A stretch of 64,000 nt of DNA from Nonomuraea polychroma (lineage in GTDB: Bacteria > Actinomycetota > Actinomycetes > Streptosporangiales > Streptosporangiaceae), in contig NZ_SAUN01000001.1 in NCBI RefSeq assembly GCF_004011505.1, positions 11,435,501 through 11,499,500 on the forward strand, in the 5' to 3' direction. Of this stretch, positions 41,460 to 49,977 are shown in pieces. A program made the position numbers and the translations under genes. Numbering within the stretch: the first letter of the stretch is position 1; each line of letters starts with the position of its first letter. The notes beneath the pieces were generated by a model, which searched no databases, was not told the origin of the DNA, and was given only the letters and a program-made list of their open reading frames with translations.

Positions 41460-42018
41460 CCCCGGGCTCACGTCGACGAAGATCGTCGTCGCCGGGGGAT
41501 TCGGCGTGGGCAAGACGACGTTCGTGGGGGCGGTGTCCGAGATCCTCCCGCTCACCACGGAAGCCGTGATGACCGACGCGTCCGCGGGCATCGACGACCT
41601 CGGGATGACCCCGAACAAGCAGACCACGACCGTGGCCATGGACTTCGGCCGGGTCTCGCTGGACCGTGACCTGATCCTGTACCTGTTCGGCACGCCTGGG
41701 CAGCACCGGTTCTGGTTCATGTGGGACGACCTGGTGCGGGGCGCGATCGGTGCGGTCGTGCTGACCGACACCCGCCGCCTGGCCGACAGCTTTCCCGCGA
41801 TCGACTACTTCGAAGAGGCCAAGCTGCCCTTCGTGATCGGCATCAACGGGTGGGACGGCCAGTTCCTGCACTCCGACAATGAGGTCAGGGAGGCGCTCGC
41901 GCTCTCGCCGCATGTGCCGGTGGTGCGTACGGACGCCCGCGACCGGGAGTCGGTGAAGTCGACGCTGATCGCGCTGGTCGAGCACGTCGTCCGCCTGCGT
42001 GCCGCGCCCGTTCACTAG
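41440..42018 (+). CDS. cvnD: Small Ras-like GTPase CvnD (first conservon)
   Basis: 192 aa. P-loop AGGFGVGKTT at about residues 18-27, switch II LFGTPGQHRFWFMWDD (TPGQ in place of TAGQ), and a guanine-specificity region GINGWDGQF where N-G-W-D replaces the usual NKxD. GTG at 41440 has GAAAGGG upstream. It is the effector end of the conservon; it should bind GTP and report the CvnA/CvnB state at the membrane. Confidence 0.93.
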   Translation: MDYAGSSPGLTSTKIVVAGGFGVGKTTFVGAVSEILPLTTEAVMTDASAGIDDLGMTPNKQTTTVAMDFGRVSLDRDLILYLFGTPGQHRFWFMWDDLVRGAIGAVVLTDTRRLADSFPAIDYFEEAKLPFVIGINGWDGQFLHSDNEVREALALSPHVPVVRTDARDRESVKSTLIALVEHVVRLRAAPVH

Positions 42019-42058
42019 ACCTCCCGCTCCTCGCAGGCGGCAGTGGGCCGCGAGCTTG

Positions 42059-42085
42059 CCGGCGACGCTGGTCCAGTGTCGCCGG
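42059..42085. terminator. Bidirectional terminator between cvnD and the exporter operon
   Basis: CCGGCGAC (42059-42066) pairs with GTCGCCGG (42078-42085); the loop adds CTGG/CCAG. It lies between convergent genes. Confidence 0.65.
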
Positions 42086-42098
42086 AGCCGTCCAAGCG

Positions 42099-42908
42099 CT
42101 ACCGATCGAGGCGCTGGTAGAGGCGGACCGACAGGACGAAGAACACGGCGGTGATCGCCAGCGGCCAGAGCACCGCCATGAGCACCGCGTGCTGCGCCAC
42201 CCACGAGTCCCCGCCCCACCCCGGATTGCCGAACAGCTCCCTGGCTGCCGCGACCGTTGACGACAGTGGGTTCCACTCCGAGATCGCGCCCAACCAGCCC
42301 GGCATGGTGTCCGGGGCGACGAAGGCGTTCGACAGGAACCCGATCGGGAACTCCAGCGTCTGGATCGCCACCACGCCGCCCGGATCCTTGGTCAGCAGCC
42401 CCAGGTAAATGCCGGCCCACAACAACGCGAAACGCAGGAGCAGCAGCAGGCACACCGCGCCCAGCGCGCCCGGCAACGTGGCCGGACGCCAGCCGACCGC
42501 CAGCCCACAGGCCAGCAGGCCGGCCAGGACCAGCACCGAATGCAGCAGATCGGCGATGGCACGGCCGACGAGCACCGCCGAGGGCGCCATGGGCATCGAG
42601 CGGAAGCGGTCCGTGACACCTTTGGACGCGTCCGTGGTGACGGCGATCATGGTGGCGCTCAGGCCGAACAGCATCGTCATGCCGTACATGCCTGGCATGA
42701 GGAACGCGAAGTAGTCCGCCCCTTCCGGCACCTTGACCGCGCCGCCGAACAGGTAGCCGAAGGCCAGCGTGATCACCACGGGGAAGGCCACACCGAAGAC
42801 CACCGTCATCGGCTGGTTCGCCCAGTGGATCAGGTCGCGCCGGGCGACCGTCCACCCGTCGGCCAGTGCCCACGCCAGCCGCCCTTCTTGCAGTGATGTG
42901 CCGGTCAT
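42099..42908 (-). CDS. ABC-2 type exporter permease (DrrB-like)
   Basis: 269 aa with six membrane helices: MTVVFGVAFPVVITLAFGYLF, GMYGMTMLFGLSATMIAVTT, LLHSVLVLAGLLACGLAVG, ALGAVCLLLLLRFALLWAG, and a C-terminal AVLMAVLWPLAITAVFFVL helix. The DrrB-type segment PIGFLSNAFVAPDTMPGWLGAISEWNPLS is conserved. It is paired with the ATPase, whose stop overlaps its ATG by four bases. A second such pair exists at 22.2-23.9 kb. Confidence 0.9.
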   Translation of the reverse strand: MTGTSLQEGRLAWALADGWTVARRDLIHWANQPMTVVFGVAFPVVITLAFGYLFGGAVKVPEGADYFAFLMPGMYGMTMLFGLSATMIAVTTDASKGVTDRFRSMPMAPSAVLVGRAIADLLHSVLVLAGLLACGLAVGWRPATLPGALGAVCLLLLLRFALLWAGIYLGLLTKDPGGVVAIQTLEFPIGFLSNAFVAPDTMPGWLGAISEWNPLSSTVAAARELFGNPGWGGDSWVAQHAVLMAVLWPLAITAVFFVLSVRLYQRLDR

Positions 42909-43843
42909 TTAGCGCTGCCTCCCTTGTTGGTGAGGTCGAGGAAGACTTCGTCCAGCGTCGGTCTGCGCAACGCGACGTCCTCGGCCTCGATCCCGGCCGC
43001 CGCCAGCGCCGCCAGCACCTGCGTGAGTGCCTGCACCCGCTCGCTCACCGGCGCGGACACGTGCCTGGTGTCGTGATCGACCTCGGCCGGGCCCGACGCC
43101 GCCCGCCCGACGATTCCCGCGGCCTCCTCAAGCCGCCCGGGGTCGTGGATCACCACATCGAGCCGGTCGCCGCCGAGCTTGGACTTGAGTTCGTCGGGCG
43201 TGCCCTCGGCCACCACCCGGCCCGCGTCGATCACCGAGATCCGGTCCGCGAGCTGGTCGGCCTCCTCCAGGTATTGCGTGGTCAGCAGCACGGTGGTGCC
43301 GCCGGACACCAGATCGCGGACCGTGCGCCAGATCTCCGCCCGGCTGCGCGGGTCGAGCCCGGTGGTCGGTTCGTCGAGGAAGAGCACCGGGGGTGCGAGG
43401 ATCATGCTCGCCGCCAGGTCGAGCCGGCGGCGCATGCCGCCCGAATACTCCTTGACCGGGCCCGCGTGCTCCAGGCCGAAGCGTTCGAGCAGCTCCTCCG
43501 CCCGGGCCCGGGCCGCCGCCGCACCCAGGTGGTAGAGGCGGCCGAAGAGCTCCAGGTTCTGCCGCCCGGTCAGCAGCTCGTCCACGGCCGTGTGCTGGCC
43601 GACCAGGCCGATGTTGCGGCGTACCTGGCGAGGCTGGGTCACCACGTCGAAGCCGGCCACCTCCGCGCGGCCGCCCGAGGGGCGCAGGAGCGTGGTGAGG
43701 ATGCGGACCGCCGTGGTCTTGCCCGCGCCGTTGGGGCCCAGGAGGCCGCAGACCGTGCCCCGGTCCACCCGCAGGTCGATGCCATCGAGTGCGGCCTGTC
43801 CGCCATACGTCTTGCGCAGTCCTTGCGCTGTCACCGCCGACAT
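42905..43843 (-). CDS. ABC transporter ATP-binding protein (DrrA-like)
   Basis: 312 aa with Walker A GPNGAGKTT, signature YSGGMRRRLDLAASM, Walker B VLFLDEPTTGLDP and switch LLTTQYLEEAD, then the DrrA C-terminal extension. It drives export by the neighbouring permease. It is divergent from a TetR regulator; the 64-bp promoter region has two copies of TGTACCGTACG. Confidence 0.92.
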   Translation of the reverse strand: MSAVTAQGLRKTYGGQAALDGIDLRVDRGTVCGLLGPNGAGKTTAVRILTTLLRPSGGRAEVAGFDVVTQPRQVRRNIGLVGQHTAVDELLTGRQNLELFGRLYHLGAAAARARAEELLERFGLEHAGPVKEYSGGMRRRLDLAASMILAPPVLFLDEPTTGLDPRSRAEIWRTVRDLVSGGTTVLLTTQYLEEADQLADRISVIDAGRVVAEGTPDELKSKLGGDRLDVVIHDPGRLEEAAGIVGRAASGPAEVDHDTRHVSAPVSERVQALTQVLAALAAAGIEAEDVALRRPTLDEVFLDLTNKGGSAK

Positions 43844-43847
43844 ACGC

Positions 43848-43858
43848 TGTACCGTACG
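43848..43858. promoter_or_regulatory. TetR operator candidate, copy 1
   Basis: TGTACCGTACG, five bases from the ATPase start codon. Confidence 0.5.
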
Positions 43859-43887
43859 CTATACGATTCACGCCGACAACCGTACGT

Positions 43888-43898
43888 TGTACCGTACG
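43888..43898. promoter_or_regulatory. TetR operator candidate, copy 2
   Basis: Second TGTACCGTACG, 40 bp from copy 1 and next to CCGTACGT (43880-43887), just before the TetR Shine-Dalgarno. Confidence 0.5.
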
Positions 43899-43907
43899 AA
43901 GGTGACC

Positions 43908-44669
43908 GTGGAATATTCGGGGAAGGGCGACCCGGCCCGCAGCCTTGCCCTGCTCTGGCGGACCAGCGAGCGGGCCAGCCGCAAGGGCAAGCCGGAGCTC
44001 AGCGTGGATCGCATCGTGCGTGCCGCCATCGAGGTCGCCGATGCCGAGGGGCTGCAGGCGCTGTCCATGCGGCGCGTCGCCGAGCGGCTGGGCGTGGGGA
44101 CGATGTCGCTCTACACGTACGTGCCGGGCAAACCCGAGCTGTTCGACGTCATGCTCGACACGGTTTACGGCGAGACCGCCAAGCCGGAGGACGTGCCGGG
44201 TGGCTGGCGGGGCAGGCTGGAGCAGATCGCCAGGGAGAACTGGGCCCTTTACCTGCGGCATCCGTGGCTGCTCCAGGTGGCGGCCAGCCGGCCGGTGCTC
44301 GGGCCGAACGTCACCGCCAAATACGACTACGAGCTGCGTGCCGTGGACGGCATCGGCCTGACGGATCTGGAGATGGACTCGGTCATCACCCTGATCACCG
44401 GCTTCGTGCACGGGGCGGCCAGGGGCGCGGTCGAGGCCGCGCAGGCCGAGAGCCAGACGGGCATGACCGACGAGCAGTGGTGGGCCGCGCACGCGCCCTT
44501 CTTGAGCCGGATCGCCCACGCCGACCGCTTCCCGACGGCGAGCAGGGTAGGGCAGGCGGCCGGTGAGGCGCTCAATGCCGCCTACAGCCCGGAACACGCC
44601 TTCGAGTTCGGCCTGCAGCGGGTCCTCGACGGCATCGAGGTCCTGGTGAACAGCCGCCGCCCGCGATGA
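43908..44669 (+). CDS. TetR-family regulator with TetR_C_1-type (tetracycline repressor-like) domain
   Basis: 253 aa. Residues about 30-85 form the helix-turn-helix: LSVDRIVRAAIEVADAEGLQALSMRRVAERLGVGTMSLYTYVPGKPELFDVM. The C-terminal helical domain resembles the tetracycline-repressor type. GTG at 43908 has AAGG 5 nt upstream; GTG at 43902 is the alternative. Divergence from the DrrAB-like genes and the repeated promoter motif suggest it represses the exporter until a substrate binds. Confidence 0.9.
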   Translation: MEYSGKGDPARSLALLWRTSERASRKGKPELSVDRIVRAAIEVADAEGLQALSMRRVAERLGVGTMSLYTYVPGKPELFDVMLDTVYGETAKPEDVPGGWRGRLEQIARENWALYLRHPWLLQVAASRPVLGPNVTAKYDYELRAVDGIGLTDLEMDSVITLITGFVHGAARGAVEAAQAESQTGMTDEQWWAAHAPFLSRIAHADRFPTASRVGQAAGEALNAAYSPEHAFEFGLQRVLDGIEVLVNSRRPR

Positions 44670-44681
44670 CGTGGCCGAACC

Positions 44682-45617
44682 TCAACGGGGGATCCAGTCC
44701 TTCCATACGATCTTGTTCTCCGCCACCCAGCGGGCGGCGGCGTCCTCGGCGGACATCTTCTCGTTGATCATGTCGCCGGCGACCGCGTTCTGGTCGTCGT
44801 TGGTCCAGGTGAAGTTGCGCACCAGTTCGTACGCCTTGCCGCCGTTCTCCGCGAACCGCTTGCTGACGATCTTGTCGAGCAGGTACGGCGGGTAGTCGCA
44901 GGCGACCTTCTGCGGGACCGCGTCACAACCGACGGCGTACGCAGGGAGCGCGATCTTCACCAGTTTGACCTTGGTGAACAACCATTGCGGCTCGTAGAAA
45001 TACATCAAAAGGGGCGTCCGGTTCCGGGTCGCGTTCTGCGCCGCCTTGATCAACGCGTTCTCGCTGCCCGAGTAGACGACCTTGTAATTCAGCCCGAGGT
45101 TCTTGACGAGAGCCTCGTCATTGGTGACGAACGTCGGGTCGCCATCCAGGATTTGTCCGGCATTTCCGGTTTTGTCGGTCCGGAAGAGAGATGCGTACTT
45201 GTTGAGGTTTCGATAGTCCGTAATGTCGGGATATTTCTTGACCATCCACTCGGGGACGTACCAGCCGATCACTCCCTTGTTCCCGGTGAGGCCGGCCGAC
45301 AGCGCCACCTTCTTCTCCTCGATGTACTCCTTCTTCAGATCCGGGTGGCCCCAGTTCTCGACGATCACATCGACCTTGCCGGATTCGAAATCCCGCCAGG
45401 ATTGATCTTCCTTCACCGCCCGCTTGTTCACCGTGTAGCCCAGCTCGTGCTCCAGCAGGTGCGCCAGTACGGCGGCCTGGGCCTCGTACCCGACCCAGGC
45501 GTGGATGTCGAGGTTGACCGTCCCCTTGGATCCGGCGGCGGTTCGGGGCTCCTCGCCGGTGCAGGCGGTCAGGAGCAGGGCCGCGACCAGCGGCCCGACG
45601 AGCGTCTTCAAGCGCAT
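44682..45617 (-). CDS. Glycine betaine/osmolyte ABC substrate-binding lipoprotein, copy 1
   Basis: 311 aa. Lipoprotein signal MRLKTLVGPLVAALLLTAC with Cys19; then the OpuAC-type binding fold: IHAWVGYEAQAAVLAHLLE, VIVENWGHPDLKKEYIEEKK, GNKGVIGWYVPEWMVKKYPDI and WTNDDQNAVAGDM. It should capture a quaternary amine or related compatible solute. It lies after two hairpins downstream of its paralogue and is the last gene of the operon. It is convergent with TetR (12 bp). Confidence 0.9.
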   Translation of the reverse strand: MRLKTLVGPLVAALLLTACTGEEPRTAAGSKGTVNLDIHAWVGYEAQAAVLAHLLEHELGYTVNKRAVKEDQSWRDFESGKVDVIVENWGHPDLKKEYIEEKKVALSAGLTGNKGVIGWYVPEWMVKKYPDITDYRNLNKYASLFRTDKTGNAGQILDGDPTFVTNDEALVKNLGLNYKVVYSGSENALIKAAQNATRNRTPLLMYFYEPQWLFTKVKLVKIALPAYAVGCDAVPQKVACDYPPYLLDKIVSKRFAENGGKAYELVRNFTWTNDDQNAVAGDMINEKMSAEDAAARWVAENKIVWKDWIPR

Positions 45618-45632
45618 GGGAAGTCTCCACGG

Positions 45633-45653
45633 CCGCGCCCCCAGGGGGCGCGG
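45633..45653 (-). terminator. GC hairpin between the two binding-protein genes (a)
   Basis: CCGCGCCCCC and GGGGGCGCGG form a nearly perfect inverted repeat separated by one base. Confidence 0.5.
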
Positions 45654-45662
45654 CGTGACATG

Positions 45663-45690
45663 GCGATCTCATGCCGACTTCTGAGATCGC
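45663..45690 (-). terminator. Hairpin between the two binding-protein genes (b)
   Basis: GCGATCTCA / TGAGATCGC, 9-bp arms and a 10-nt loop, 9 bp after the stop of copy 2. Confidence 0.6.
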
Positions 45691-45699
45691 ACGGCGGGG

Positions 45700-46668
45700 T
45701 CACTTGGGGATCCAGGCCTGCCACTTGGCGGTGTTGGCCTCCACCCACTTCTTGGCGGCCTGCTCGCCGGTCATGCCGTTGTTGGTCATGTCGTCGGCGA
45801 CGGCGTTCTGGTCCTCGTTGGTCCAGTTGAAGTTCTTGACGAGCTCGTAGGCCTTGCCGCCGCTCGTGGCGAACTTCGTGCTCACGATCTTGTCGAGGTC
45901 CATCTCGGGGTAGTCGCAGGCGACCTTCTTGGGGTCGGCGTCGCAGCCCTCGGTGTAGGCGGGCAGGTTGACCCGGACCAGCTCCGTCTTGCTGAACAGC
46001 CAGTGCGGATCCCAGAAGTAGAACAGCAGCGGCTTCTGCTGCGCCTGCGCCTGCTGAGCGCCCTTGATCAGGGCGGCCTCGCTGCCGCCGACCACGACCT
46101 TGTAGTTCAGCTTGAGGTTCTTGATCAGCGCTTCCTCGTTGCTGACGTACGACGGGTCGCCGAACAGCAGCTGACCCTTGTCACCGGACTCCGACGTCTT
46201 GAACAGCTCGGCGTACTTGTTGAGGTTCTTGTAGTCGGTGATGTCCGGGTACTTGTCGGCCATCCACTTCGGGATGTACCAGCCGATGACGCCCTTGTTG
46301 CCGGTGGAGCCGGCCTCGACCGCGACCTTCTTCTCCTCGATGAACGTCTTCTTCAGGTCCGGGTGGCCCCAGTTCTCGATGATGACGTCGACGTCGCCGG
46401 TCTCGAAGCCCTCCCAGGCCAGCTGCTCCTTGATCTCGGGCAGCTCGACGGTGTAGCCGAGCTCGTTCTTCAGCAGGTACGCGACCACGTTCGCGCTGGC
46501 CTCGTACCCCACCCACGGATTGATCGCGATCTTGACCGTGCCCCCGGCGCTGCTGGCGCCGCCCTGCGGCGCGGCGGTGGAGCTGGGAGAGGTCTCGACC
46601 TTGGCCCCGCCACATGCGGTGGCGGCGAGCCCAAGTGCGAGGAGGCCTGCGAGCAGGCGAATCTTCAT
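45700..46668 (-). CDS. Glycine betaine/osmolyte ABC substrate-binding lipoprotein, copy 2
   Basis: 322 aa; lipoprotein signal MKIRLLAGLLALGLAATAC with Cys19, Ser/Gly linker, then the same fold as copy 1: INPWVGYEASANVVAYLL, VIIENWGHPDLKKTFIEEKK, GNKGVIGWYIPKWMADKYPDI, WTNEDQNAVADDM. Conserved Trp residues of this family line the quaternary amine cage. ATG at 46668 has GAGGAAG upstream and overlaps the permease stop by four bases. It is the nearer partner of the permease; hairpins after it may raise its level over copy 1. Confidence 0.92.
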   Translation of the reverse strand: MKIRLLAGLLALGLAATACGGAKVETSPSSTAAPQGGASSAGGTVKIAINPWVGYEASANVVAYLLKNELGYTVELPEIKEQLAWEGFETGDVDVIIENWGHPDLKKTFIEEKKVAVEAGSTGNKGVIGWYIPKWMADKYPDITDYKNLNKYAELFKTSESGDKGQLLFGDPSYVSNEEALIKNLKLNYKVVVGGSEAALIKGAQQAQAQQKPLLFYFWDPHWLFSKTELVRVNLPAYTEGCDADPKKVACDYPEMDLDKIVSTKFATSGGKAYELVKNFNWTNEDQNAVADDMTNNGMTGEQAAKKWVEANTAKWQAWIPK

Positions 46669-48580
46669 GAGGACTTCCTCTTTCGGGGGGAAGGGCGCCT
46701 CTCGGCACCCTGCGTGATGCGGTCGAGCATGACTCCGAGGAGCACTGTCGCGATGCCGGCCACGAAGCCGAGTCCGAAGTCGGTTCGCTGGGAGAAGCCG
46801 AGGACCACGTCGTAGCCGAGCGCACCGGCCCCCACCAGGCCACCGACGACGACCATGGCCAGGGTCATCACGATGCCCTGGTTGGCGGCGAGCAGGATGG
46901 CCCGCCTGGCCATCGGCAGCTGCACCTTCCACAGCAGCTGGCCGGGGGTCGAGCCGGCCGAGGCCGCCGCCTCCACGACCGTGGCGGGTACGGTCTTGAT
47001 GCCGTCCTCGACCAGGCGCACCACCGGCGGCACCGCGTAGATGATCGAGGCGAAGATCGCGGTGAACCTGGTGGTCTCGAACAACGCCAGCGCCGGCAGC
47101 AGGTAGACGAAGGCCGGCATCGTCTGAGCGGCGTCCAGCAGGGGACGCTGCACGGCCGAGTACCGCGGCGAGCGGGCCGCGGCCACCCCGAGCAGCAGGC
47201 CGATGACGAGGGTTACCAGCACCGCGACGGCGACCGTGGTCATCGTCTGCATGGCGTGTTCCCACGTGCCGAGCAGGGCGATCGCCAGCAGGCAACCGAG
47301 CGCGGTCAGCGCCGGTCGTACACCGCTGACCCGCCACGCGACGGCCAGCAGGGCGAGCGCGACGAGCCACCAAGGGGCCGTGGTGAGCAGCTTCTCCAGG
47401 GGGTTGAGCAGGGCGCTGGTGGTGAGGTCCTTGATGAACGTGGTGACGGGATACCAGGTGGTCTCGGCCCAGCGGACGGCGTCGTTGACCGGGGCGACGA
47501 CGTTGATCGTCCAGTCCTCCGGCCACGCGCGCGGCAGCACGGGGATGAGCGCGAGCCCGGCCGCGCCGAGCACGCCCGCCGCCGCCAGGTCGACCTTGCT
47601 CGGCTTCGAGTGCGGGCCGCGTCTGGAAACCGACATCATCATCCGGTCGAGCACCACCGCCATGATCACGATGGCCACGCCTGCCGGGAGCATGATGCCG
47701 ACCTGGGCCCGCGACAGGCCGCGGATGATGTCGCCGCCCAGGCCGGGTGCGGAGATCAGGTTCGCGATGACGACCATGGACAGGGCCATCATGATCGTCT
47801 GGTTCACCGCCAGCGCCATCGTGGACCTGGCCAGCGGCAGGTAGACCTTGATCAACGTCTGTCCGCGGGTGGCGCCCAGCGACGCGGACGCCTCGACCGC
47901 CGTGGGGGAGACTCCCGAGATGGCCAGCGCGGTGATGCGGATGGCCGGCGGGATCGAGTAGATCATCGTCGCGATGGCCCCGGCCGGTGCGCCGATGTGG
48001 AAGAACAACGCCAGCGGCGCCAGGTACGCGAACGTCGGCATGATCTGCATGACGTCCAGCACCGGCGTGACCGCCCGCCGCACCCGCTCCGACAGTCCGG
48101 CCCAGATGCCGATCGGGATCCCGATCGCCAGCGAGAGCAGCACGGCCGCCGCGACCAGGGCCAGCGTGTCGATGCTCGACTGCCACAACCCCAGGAGGCC
48201 GAACGCGCTGACGCCCGCGACCGCGAGCAACGCGATCCGCCAGCCCCCGGCCAGCCAGGCCAGCGCGCCCATGACCCCGGTGACGCCGGGCCAGCCGAGA
48301 GCGTACAGGGCGGTGTGGAACAGGTCGTAGAGCCCGCCGACGAAGAGCCTGATGTAGTTGAGGAAGTACAGGAAGAGCGGATTGTCGTTGCGGTGGTCGT
48401 CGATCCACTCACGTAACTCGGTGACGGCCAGGAACTGCGGCGCGTCCTTGTCGTGGGGCAGCGTCCCCGTGCCACGGAAGACCAGGTACGCCGCCGCGAA
48501 CAGGACCGCGGCCCCCACCGGCGCCGCCCACCGGGGCAGTCCTGCTCTGGAAGGCACGCTGACGGCAGTAGTGGTACTGC

Positions 48581-48584
<4 letters not shown>
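46665..48584 (-). CDS. Double-domain osmolyte ABC permease (two ProW domains fused)
   Basis: 639 aa, about twice a normal ProW. The first permease domain (about 130-320) carries VLDVMQIMPTFAYL and EASASLGATRGQTLIKVYLPLA (EAA loop); the second (about 435-625) carries LLDAAQTMPAFVYLLP and EAAASAGSTPGQLLWKVQLPMA. A separate N-terminal pair of helices precedes them. One polypeptide can thus supply both pore halves. The ATG overlaps the ProV-type ATPase stop by four bases. Confidence 0.92.
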
Positions 48585-49636
<1,052 letters not shown>

Positions 49637-49977
49637 ACTCGCCTCCTCGTTTGCCGGGGCTCAACATATGTCGGGAATAACGTGAATCTCAACGATGTGA
49701 CCGTCAGGAGACCAGGGTGCTTCCGGCGTGTTATGCGTTTGAAACGTTCAAATCACCCATATCTAGACATGAGGTTAGTTGGCGGTTTATTTCTGGCTTC
49801 TCGAACTTCGTAGATGGAGTTCCAGCTTCGTCACATGAGCCACAGAAATTGAATTTTGCCAAGATATGTTCGGGTAGCCTCCGCTGCGTGTGATGTGTTC
49901 CAATTACCGGCACTTGCTGATTTCCCCCGGGGACACAGCACCCCTCAAATACGCCGATAGCGGGCGAGGTGCGTTCG
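49637..49977. other. Divergent intergenic region between proV-type and cvnA genes
   Basis: It contains the proV promoter (49663-49692) near one end and the GAGG Shine-Dalgarno of cvnA at 49966. The rest is noticeably AT-richer than its surroundings. No gene, RNA or clear palindrome was recognised. Confidence 0.5.
49663..49692 (-). promoter_or_regulatory. Promoter of the osmolyte transporter operon
   Basis: On the minus strand TTGAGA (49687-49692), 18-bp spacer and TATGTT (49663-49668). Confidence 0.5.
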
